DNA of 64,000 nucleotides. Source: Lithospermum erythrorhizon (taxonomy: Eukaryota; Streptophyta; Magnoliopsida; Boraginales; Boraginaceae). The translations under genes and the position numbers were made by a program. The DNA is taken from positions 620,001 to 684,000 of the forward strand of contig JADFUC010001285.1 of the NCBI GenBank assembly GCA_019722365.1, in the 5' to 3' direction. The notes beneath the pieces are model-generated. The model was not told the origin of the DNA, did not search any database, and saw nothing but the letters and a program-made list of their open reading frames with translations. Shown piece after piece: positions 38,301 to 47,148 of the stretch. Position 1 is the first letter of the stretch. Each line of letters starts with the position of its first letter.

Positions 38301-39104
38301 TTTCAAAGTTTCAACAAAGAAGACTTCACAGATTGCAAAAAAAAGGCATCATTAATTAAAGGACATAGGACAATCTTCAATAATATCGAAATCTCACTAA
38401 ATGAAACCTGTTCAACAGACAAATCTGACAGAAGTGTGTTCCACATTGCTTGTCCTCATTGAAATTCTTGCATGTCACAGAAAAGACCATAGTTTTTTGC
38501 CCACACTGTTTACATTTTAAAACACTGATCAATTAAGAAAACTTCAAAACATACCCTATATGAATTAAATAGAGAAAAACAAGAATGTGTCGAACACATT
38601 ACTCTGTATGATGGGTAAAATCTCTTTTCTAAACTACATGCATGTGTATTACTGACATTAACATGTCCAATGCCTCTACACCCCTGCCCGAGCAAGTAAC
38701 CCCTCCTAGCTATTTATGAATCATCTAAGAGTGAAGTGCAAACTAGAATGCATGTGTAGATACATTAATATTTACACTAGCATGTCGAATGCCTCTTAAG
38801 GGACTCCGCCTAAACTGGGTAGGGGTCGGATAATAGGTAACCTTATGATCAATGTGACAACAAGGAGCATGTTTATAAATTGATCCAAAAGCAAAGTGCA
38901 AACGACATGCATGTGTAGATTTATAGTCATAGACATACTCATATGTTCTACATTCTCAGAATCATAAATTCTGCCATTAATGATCCTAACCCCTGGTGAT
39001 TTTGTCTTGGTATGCTTCTTCTTCATATCTTTTGAATCACTTTTGAGTTTGGTATTTCTTGAAGAAGTTGATTGAGAACTTTTGCTAGGTGAAGAGGGAG
39101 CCAT
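32384..39104 (-). CDS. CDCA7-like protein with three tandem zf-4CXXC_R1 fingers and a DDT domain
   Basis: Eighteen exons, 5' to 3': 39104-38952, 38505-38408, 38296-38207, 38061-37905, 37550-37239, 37147-37050, 36907-36818, 36638-36497, 36090-35794, 35705-35608, 35497-35408, 34797-34269, 33822-33680, 33614-33432, 33349-33292, 33135-32967, 32766-32671, 32550-32384. They total 2,970 nt, 989 residues plus stop, with compatible phases throughout. Zinc fingers lie at about 46-150, 265-365 and 474-575, each of the form [43 protein letters not shown]. Next come an acidic linker, a DDT-type segment ([20 protein letters not shown], then LDLRKEQAE), a coiled-coil-like exon (847-902) and a conserved tail ([18 protein letters not shown]). 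The family is nuclear; animal CDCA7 binds DNA and supports HELLS remodelling. Plant DDT-containing relatives, as I know them, usually carry one finger. The least certain boundaries are the first donor and exon 15. Confidence 0.85.
34269..36090 (-). repeat. Zinc-finger cassette 3, continuing into the DDT segment
   Basis: Exons 36090-35794, 35705-35608, 35497-35408 and 34797-34269. The finger is complete: [51 protein letters not shown]. The fourth exon is much longer than in the other cassettes because it carries the linker and the start of the DDT segment. Confidence 0.88.
36497..37550 (-). repeat. Zinc-finger cassette 2
   Basis: Exons 37550-37239, 37147-37050, 36907-36818 and 36638-36497. 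All finger cysteines are present: GKTCHQCRQKT, then a variant [40 protein letters not shown]. The 98-nt and 90-nt exon lengths and the phases equal those of cassettes 1 and 3. Confidence 0.88.
37905..39104 (-). repeat. Zinc-finger cassette 1 (degenerate)
   Basis: Exons 39104-38952, 38505-38408, 38296-38207 and 38061-37905. Compared with cassettes 2 and 3, the first exon lacks the six codons GKTCHQ before its donor, so the first zinc-ligand Cys is gone, and the second exon begins CGQKT instead of CRQKT. The remaining Cys pairs (TCKN, QC, FCQIC, CPIC, CNCSRC) are kept. Confidence 0.8.
38775..38870. mobile_element. SINE-like fragment in intron 1 of the CDCA7-like gene
   Basis: The text 'CCGCCTAAACTGGGTAGGGG' then 'TCGGATA' and 'ACAACAAGGAG' matches a tract at 63358-63455. 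It resembles the body of plant tRNA-derived SINEs (GGGGTCGGAT...). No tRNA-like promoter half is visible, so it is a truncated copy. Confidence 0.5.
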
Positions 39105-39414
39105 TATTACTTACCAAAATGGTTGAACAAAGTGAAGATATTTTGCAAAATGGTAATGGCTCAGACTTTTGACGCACACAAAAAATCTATTGTCTTCTTG
39201 CATGATGAAATATGAATGTGCCACGTTAACAAAGTCAATCAAGGTTACTTTGGATATTATGTTGCTGTCTAAAGGGATCTCCACGTCATATATATGTAAT
39301 TTTGATCACTAAAAATGAATAGTATCTATTGTTTAGCATGAGAAAGGGAAATGCAAGATAAATAGATAAAGGAGATCATATTACAGATAAAATGTACGTA
39401 TCTATTAAACATAT

Positions 39415-39638
39415 TGTCCGGACATGGTCGAGAGTTATATATCCGAATCTATGTCCCGATCTTCCGACGCCAGAGCCAAGAGAAAGTTCGAACTTCTCCC
39501 GATGCTCCGACTTGTATTTCCCTCGACCTAACGCTTTTGCATTGTTCGACCTATATTTGTATGAGATTCAAGAGGCTATTGTGTATAAATTGTACACTGT
39601 ATCATTAATATCAGTCAAGAGATTATTCAAATTCTACA
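39415..39638 (+). repeat. Probable 5' LTR of the copia relic
   Basis: The right end is fixed by the TACA/PBS junction. The left end (TGTCCGG) is inferred from the usual TG start and is less sure. A length near 224 bp is within the range of small plant copia LTRs. No second LTR exists in the window for comparison. Confidence 0.5.
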
Positions 39639-40841
39639 TGGTAATCAGAGCCAATACGGCTAGGGCAAAATTTTAACCCCCTCTACCTTTCACCATGTCC
39701 GACGCCTCTCTTCCGGTGGGTGGGGATAGTGGCGGCGTTCCACCCTAACCAAACCCACCAGTCAATAACCTCATGTCCCTGCCCTGCCTTTTACAAACTT
39801 GATCATACTCTCCATATTTTATTTAAACTCTAATGATAATCCTAGTCAAATCATTAATATCACACTTTTAATGGTAATAATCTTCTGCCGCTATTGCCGT
39901 AAGAAAATGTGGCTTTATTTTGTCAAACCCATGTCCGGGTCCCTTGGTCACCTGGGCAGAAGTTAGCTGCCTGCCAACGCCGTTCAAAGGGATTTTAAAT
40001 ACGATCGATATGTCCCTCCGCAAAACTATTCCATACTTTGAGGAGGCTCGTCCGTTATGGGCGGTTTTACAACGTCGGTTTGACGTTGGCAGTGGTACTC
40101 GCAAGCAACAGTTGAAGGCTGCTTTAGCTGAGTGTAAGCAACCCTCGACGATGTCCGTTGCTGATTATTTTGGCAAACTTCAGCCGCTCTGGGATGAATT
40201 GGCTACTTATGACCCCATTCCTTCTTGTCGTTGCGGGTTCTGCGTGTGTGATTTAGGAGAGCAGTTTCAGCAAAAACAGGATAATGATCGACTCCATGAG
40301 TTTTTGTGTGGTATCCATGCGGAGAAGTTTGGTGCACTTCGTTCGTCATTATTGTCTCAAAGATTCGCAACCCCGCACTCGACCGTGCTTATCATGCCAT
40401 ATTTCTCGTAAGTGAGCAAATTTCAAGCCCAAAGTTCCCGCCGCTCGGATGTCATAGGACTATGGTTGTTCGCTCGACTGAGGTACGCCCCGCCCTGGGT
40501 GTACTTATTAGCTACCATGCAAGCCATGAGGTCTCGACTGCTTTTTCGGCTAATGGCTTACCGAAGTTTGGGGACGCGGACCGGTCGAGGTTCGAATGGC
40601 GTGGCCGGGTTTTGGTTACGGTTCACGGGCAGGGCGTTGTTGGTTCGTAGCACGTCGCTGATACGGGCCGCTTAGGGCAAAGAAGGGTGTGTTCGAGTGG
40701 TGCATCGGGTCGAAGTGGGTGCATTGTCCGAAGTGTCGCGTGGCTCATGTCTCTTCTGGGTAATCCGGATAATTCTGGTTCTGCTGATAAATTAACCGGT
40801 AAGTTAGTTGCTAGCAATTGGATCATTGATTCGGGTGCCTC

Positions 40842-41814
40842 TGTTGGAAATCAATGAATATTGATTCCCTTTATTATGCCTCGCGACAATTTGTATCAAT
40901 TCATTTACCGGATCGGGTTAAATGATTACCGAAAAATTAGCGCTCACCTTAGTAATTGTATATATTACTAGTTCTGCTCGTGATAATTTAAGGGGTTAAG
41001 TGAGCTTATTGCTAGATCTTACTATTAATCGTTATAATAATAGTACTGGTCAAATTATTATTATTATATAACTTACTATTATCTCGATCTAGAAGGCCAT
41101 ACACATACAAAATGTATATTACTCAATTATATGAAATAAAATCAAACTTGTAAATTGAAAAATATATTTTCAATAGTATATATTGTAAATATATATATGA
41201 ATGTAAATGAGAGTCAATTGAACTTGTTAGTTTAATTGGAGCTCAATGAGCAATCGAGATCGACTAATAAATTGATAAATTTATTCGATAAGAACCCGTT
41301 AAGATTTTAATCGACTCAAGGTTACATTAAAAGAGAACAATTATTAACTTCATTAACTAATTAGATGCTTAAACGATCTAATTGGAGTTAACGAGTTGAA
41401 TTGATTTAAACGAAGTCAAGTATCTATTAAATTATAATATTATAAAATAGGAAGATGTTGGTTTTCTGTTAAGAATAAAACCCCTTGCCTCCCCTAGAAT
41501 GAACACAGGCCTCCCCCTCCCTAGGAAGAGATTTTTCCATTTTGTTCATACAACTCTAGCAAGTTCATCTCGAATTCACCCCTCCCTGTGCGTACTTGTA
41601 GAACACTTACTTTATTGCCGACAAAGAATCGAGAAGGACTTCAAAGTGGGCAGTATCGTTCGGGAGCTCCTCGACTTCAAGGGTGGTTTTAATACCATGT
41701 AACTACCTGTATTCATATAGTTATTATGTGATTTCGATTGATTTATATCATTTTGCGGATCCTGGATGATGACCGACGACACTCAAGCATAATTCATACT
41801 AGACTTCTCTACCT
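40842..41814. mobile_element. Solo-LTR-like insertion inside the copia protease
   Basis: The protease codons for WIIDSGAS run directly into TGTTGGAAATCAATG, a common plant copia LTR start. The copia frame resumes about 970 bp later with S-H-V-T after ...CTACCTCT. CCTCT lies at both junctions and looks like a target duplication. The inserted sequence has no ORF of note and an LTR-like 3' half. Exact ends may shift by a few bases. Confidence 0.6.
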
Positions 41815-44607
41815 CTAGTCATGTAACGGTGACTGTTGCTGGTGTGATAGTGTTTACTGCTGTCCGGCCGGGTCTTCCGGATCACGGCAACCTTCAGTGG
41901 CGATCCGTTTCCTTCCCATTTGTATTACGAGACGCCGTTTCTCGCTTACCTGCAATTTGATTTCTGTGACCCAATTAGCTGACTCTCTGAATTGTGTGAT
42001 TAAATTTACTAAGAATGCTTGCATTATACAGGACCCCACCTTGAGGAACCTGATTGGGCTCGGTGAGCGACGGAACGGACTATACTACTTTGCAAGATCC
42101 TCAGACTTGGTTGTCATGATGAACGGAAGGTGTTTCCTGATTTGCTGCATCGCAGAACGTCATCCCCCATTGCAGTAGTTAAGGCCTTACCTTTTATTTA
42201 TAGTTCTGTCGGGCTATCTTAATAAAGCCTACATATGGCCATAAGACAAAACAATTTAAAGATCTCTTTGTCAGCAGCGAGCATAAGGCCACTCGTTCTT
42301 TTGAATTGATTCATTGTGATTTGTGACCCTCTATAAGACTGTGGTCTCCTTTGTGGTGCTCATATTTCTTTTGACTTAGTTAATGACTTTTCTCGTGTTG
42401 TTTGGTTATTTTTACTTATCGATAAAATCGAAGTTTACAAGTATTTTTGTAATTTTGCTATGATCGATCGTCAATTTCCTGTGCTAAAGTTCGGGCTTTG
42501 TAAGGAGCATAATGGCATCAATTCTTCGTCAGGAATATTTTTCCTCTGAGGGTATTATTTTTCAAACTTCCTGCGTTGGTACTTTGGTAATGGTATAAAT
42601 GTAACGTAGTTATTATTCTCGAATGTAGCCTGCTTTTGGCTAAAGCAACTTACCTATTAAGTTTTGGGGTGAATGTATTTTGACGGCGGGCTATCTCATT
42701 AATCGTACTCCCTCTAGTGTATTGAATTTTAAGTCTCCCTATGAGGTGTTACACAAAATTGCCCCTTCATATATGAAATTGCGTGTGTTTGGGTCCTTAT
42801 GTTTTGCTCATGATAAAAAAAATCCTGCTTGATAAGCTTAGTAGTCGTGATTCAGAGGGTGTGTTTCAGAGGTCACCCCTTATGGAAAAAAAGGGCGGAA
42901 CTTTTGATTTAGATTCGAGACTTGACAGTCTCGTGGATGCATGTTTTATGAGGCCGAATTGTATGTTAATGTCTCCGCTTCATTGCCTAGCTGGGGCTCC
43001 ACTTCGATGTTACCATGATTGTATTTCCATTTCTTCCGAATCCGCCAGGTGATGACTTGAGGCTGGTTTGATCTTTGATGACGATAGGTGCCTGCCCGGT
43101 GGAGCCGACGTATGTGAGTTGGTTCGAATGGTGAACAATTGGGGGCGGGTCAACGAATCCGCCTTTCCTTCCCAGTAAGCTTCGCACTGTTAATACCGTC
43201 CAAAAGTATAGTCCGTCCTCACCGTCCTCCTCTCAGGCCTCAGGTAGTACTCTTTATCCTATTGCACATTCAGTAAATTGTAATCGCCATCAGAGGGCAC
43301 AAAAGTTTTTACAGCTATAATTGTGGTACTTGTTTCTAAATCTTTCCAAGAAGCAATGTTATATCCCGAATGGAGTGAGGCCACGCAGAAGGAGATTAAT
43401 TTACTGAAGAAAATGGAAATATGGAGATGGTCGAGCTACCAGAGGGCAAGCAAGGCCTCGGCACTTCTGAGAGAAGCGAAGTATCATCTGATGGTGATTG
43501 AAGCGAAGCTGCTTTTGGACATTTTCGCAACCATCAAGTTGAAGGGATAGACTATCATGACACATTTGCTCCGGTGGCAAAGATGGTGACGGTTCGAACT
43601 TTCTGGCCGTAGTACTGTGGAAGCAGCCGGAGTCAGACGACGGATGTCCATAATGCGTTTCTCCATGGGGATTTATCTGAGGAAGTATATATGAAATTGC
43701 CTCCGGGATTTTACCAGAGTCGTCCCGGTATGGTTTGTAAGCTTCACAAATCGTTGTATGGGCTGAAACATGCACCTCGCTATTGGTTTTCGAAGCTAGC
43801 AACTGCCTTGCGCAGGTATGGTTTTGTTCAATCTTATTCGACCATTCAATGCTATTAATTATGTGCGACAACGCTCGTTGCTACGTGGCCGGTATATGTT
43901 GATGATTTGGTAATCTCGGTAATGATTCCGCTGCAATCTCGAGTTTCAAACAATATCTTTGCTCGTGTTTCCATATGAAGGATTTAGGCATTCTGAAGTA
44001 CTTTTTAGGGGTGGAAGTTGCCCGTAGCCAAGAAGGAATATTTCTGAGTCAGCGAAAATATGTCCTTGATATTATTTCTGAAGCCGGTTTACTGGGCTAA
44101 ACCTGTCAGCTTTCCGATGGAACAAAATCACAATTTGGGTCGGTCGACTAGTATTCTTCTCCGGGACGTGGAACGTTATCGTCGCTTAGTGGGTCGATTG
44201 ATTTATCTGTCATTCACGCGTCCTAGTATTCGCGACGTTAAGGCATATTTTAAGAATTAATATTTTAGATTTACCTTATTCATTATTATGATAATGGAAT
44301 AATATATATATAAATTTTCTAAAACTAATAATATAGGGAATATAAAAATATGTAAAAAGAGTAGTATTGTGTATTGAATGTGTATGTAGATTGTTTAAGT
44401 AATCTTAAAATTAGTTCATTGAAATTACATGGATTATATTTAGTCTTAGGACTTAATTTTGAGTTCAATACTATAGGCTCAAAAATGATCTCAAACCGAC
44501 GAGAACCGATAGCATTGGAATCGATCGAACTGAAGTTTATTTAGGCTCGAATTCCTTGGAGAAAATCCGGATTTAAATAGGTCTGCTTCACGTTATCGCA
44601 CACATTT

Positions 44608-44972
44608 ACTTATGAGTCACTTAACAACATTGTGAGGTTTATTAATGGATTCTCTGCACTACTATTGTCTATATTGCCTGGGAAGTCCTCTATTCTTGAA
44701 GGTATTCATGGGTGGGAGCTCAGGCCAAGTTTTCGCGGACCACGTCTTCCATGTTGGATGGAATATAGATTTGAAGCTTTCACCATGATCTTCAACTTTC
44801 TTTAATTTGTTACACTTAACATTGTTGTTAGAATTCTGCAAATCTTAATAATATGATAACCTAGCTCTACAAACTTCCACTTGTTTTTTCAATGTGTTTC
44901 ATGTAATACTTAGATATCAGTATTCTTTGTAGTCACTTTATGTTTAATGATATTATTTGACAGATCAAATAG
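44608..44972 (+). pseudogene. Inverted copy of lipase-gene exon 2 and part of its next intron
   Basis: Near-identical reverse complement of 50675-51072. It reads TYESLNNIVRFINGFSALLL and on to RPSFRGPRLP, then CWME. It has one roughly 60-bp deletion between two GTCAC sites, and its splice donor region is altered (TGGAATATAG instead of TGGAAGAGTAAG). No start codon or other exons accompany it. Confidence 0.88.
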
Positions 44973-45216
44973 CAACATGAAATTTAACATTGAATTATTA
45001 TCATACATGAACTGTTGAATGACAAAATTTTACCAACTAATATCATTTTTTTTATACTATATCTCAATTCTCAAACCAGTTAGATTATCTCAGTTGACCA
45101 AACATTATCATCACCTCAAAGTATCATCAAACTTCTTAAACAAAAAACATCCCAATAATTATTCAAACTAAACATTAAAAAAGGGGCCAAATTTGGTTAC
45201 AAACAACAAAGTTATG

Positions 45217-46007
45217 CTAAAGAGATTCTTGAAACTCATTGGAGGTCTTCTCTTCACTCTTCCTCTTAAGTTCTTCCTCATATTTCCTCAATCTTTCATT
45301 CCACATTTTCTGTTCATATAATTGCACATTCATATACTCATTCTCAATAAATCAGTTCACACAAACAAATACCCTTCATCCCCAAAAGATTGTCCACTTT
45401 GATTTTCAAGCTTAAAAATTAACAAACTTTGTAGCTTAATTAACACATGTAACTCCAATCTGAATCAAAATTATCATGTTACCGATACTAAATTACTTTA
45501 AAAATACTATCTTTTGACATATTTTCACCAAATATCATACACCATATACCAAAAAAAGAATTCAAGTTCAATAACTAAAAAGTCAAAAAATTGAACAATC
45601 TTTATGTGATTTATAGAGTAATATAACAAAATCCAAAAATGGTTGTGCTGAAATCCTTAATAATCCAAGTACTCAAAAGAATATTATAATTAACAGTACT
45701 CAATAATCAAGAATAGGAAAAAAGATAGGAACTTGTATAAAAGTTCAGCACATTGCATAAGATTATAATTATGAGTAATACATAAAATCAAGAATTGAAC
45801 CACTCGAGTTATTCTAGTGGTCCGGATGTTACTGGTAATGACGAGGTTCGTTTAGAGTATTTACAATGATAATGATATCGAATAAAAAAATGGGACCTTG
45901 TAAGAGAGTTCAGCACGGTGCATAAGATAGAAACCAAGAACACCACCCAATATAGTCCCAGTGATGATTCTGAAGTAACCCCATCTTGGTGATTTCATCT
46001 CTTTCAT
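45217..46007 (-). CDS. Small single-pass membrane protein, two exons, 67 residues
   Basis: Exon 1 is 46007-45897 and exon 2 is 45309-45217, phase 0 at both sides (donor AAG/GTCCCA, acceptor GAACAG). Exon 1 gives MKEMKSPRWGYFRIITGTIL followed by GGVLGFYLMHRAELSYK. It has a hydrophobic segment at about residues 12-29 with a GxxxG-like core and basic residues before it. Exon 2 gives KMWNERLRKYEEELKRKSEE and a short Ser/Thr end, a charged helical tail. TAG immediately precedes the ATG in frame, so the start is fixed. I do not recognise a named family. The layout (short N-terminus, one membrane span, charged coiled-coil-like tail) resembles small organelle-membrane subunits. The duplicated exon 2 at 27.3 kb and a decayed copy of the exon 1 end at 45731-45770 support it as a real exon pair. 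Confidence 0.7.
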
Positions 46008-46009
46008 CT

Positions 46010-47148
46010 AATTTCTTCAGAGTTGACAAGATTCCAAGTGTGTTAATTAGACTTTTGTGATTCGACTCATACTTTCAACTTTCAACTAGTACATGGATCG
46101 ATAACCCGCCTCAAGTCTTATCGAGTCACACTTCCCACTAAATATCTGATAAAATTTTAAATAATACGGAGTACATAATATATATTACCAAATATTAGTG
46201 TCCTTATAAACGGTTCAAAATCGCCACATTAATGCGCTGGCACGCCTCGAATTCACCTTATGAAATAATCGGCGACGCGCCTCGTCCCACGACGGTAGCC
46301 TTTAAACCACTTCAATACGAGATTATGTCACCGCGCGACTAACCCACACCGCATTTAAGCAGCCTGCGCGCTAACATTTAAGATTTCCTTACTCAGCCTA
46401 AGCTATGCCCCGAGGGCAACACTATACACACAAAACAATTTTCACAAATTCAGAGCAATAATTGCTTAAATGACAATCTTATCCCTATTCAATTTTATAA
46501 AATTTCAACAAATATTATTAAACTTTTTTTTGAGTGTTTAATATCCGAACAATAAATCTATTTAATGTAAAACGAAACATATCATTTAGATAGAATACCA
46601 TCTCAGTTAATTAAATAGGGATAAAATTGTCATTTAAACAATTAATGCCTTGTAAATAAATAAAAAACCAAATATTACCAATGTGATCCTACATTTTTTG
46701 AGTTGTATTTCGAATCAGAATTGCACCGAAATAGTTTTGAGCCGAGTTTTAATCTAGCTTGCCAACATCTCTAGTTCCTAATAGTTTAGGTCAAAATGAT
46801 ATTTTCATAAATGACAAGTTCAATTTCCAACTTCTAGCTCAAGCCTCAGATATTTCTCGCAATGTAGATCCAGAATCGAGTGCTTACAACGACAATGTTC
46901 GATTTTGAAATTAAAAAAAGAGTCTGAATTACTAAGGGTGACATCGGAGGTGGGAAAAAAAATGCAAAAGCAGACCTTTACTGAATAATGCACCTCTTGG
47001 CAAATGGGAACAACATAAATGTAAAATATGAACACACAGAAAGGCTATAATATGAACACACAGAAACACTATGTACAAAAATAAAATGTGTGAAGTATGG
47101 TACAATATACATATATATCACTGGTGAATACACAACTAAAACAGCAAC
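46010..47148. other. Intergenic between the small membrane gene and the lipase gene
   Basis: AT-rich with one GC-richer patch (46210-46410, containing several CGCG/GCGC steps). No gene or repeat family recognised. Confidence 0.4.

Larger units (their letters stand above)
39415..44245 (+). mobile_element. Decayed Ty1/copia LTR retrotransposon, 3'-truncated
   Basis: A probable 5' LTR (39415-39638, TGTCCGG...CTACA) is followed by a primer-binding site (39639-39652, TGGTaATCAGAGCC) complementary to initiator tRNA-Met with one extra base. A gag start lies at 39695. Copia domains then follow in order with many stops and frameshifts: gag (STMSVADYFGKLQPLWDEL, near 40160), protease (WIIDSGAS, 40819-40842), GAG-pre-integrase (LISVTQLADSLNCVIKFTKN, 41955), integrase (FELIHCDL, 42300; [20 protein letters not shown], 42695), reverse transcriptase (DYHDTFAPVAKMVTVRTF, 43550) and RPSIRDV (44220). 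RNase H and the 3' LTR are absent. The order protease-integrase-RT is diagnostic of copia. It cannot be active. Confidence 0.88.

Noticed and set aside
43401..43871. 156-codon minus-strand ORF in the copia relic
   Set aside because: The plus strand of the same bases carries clear copia reverse transcriptase motifs, so this is antisense shadow.
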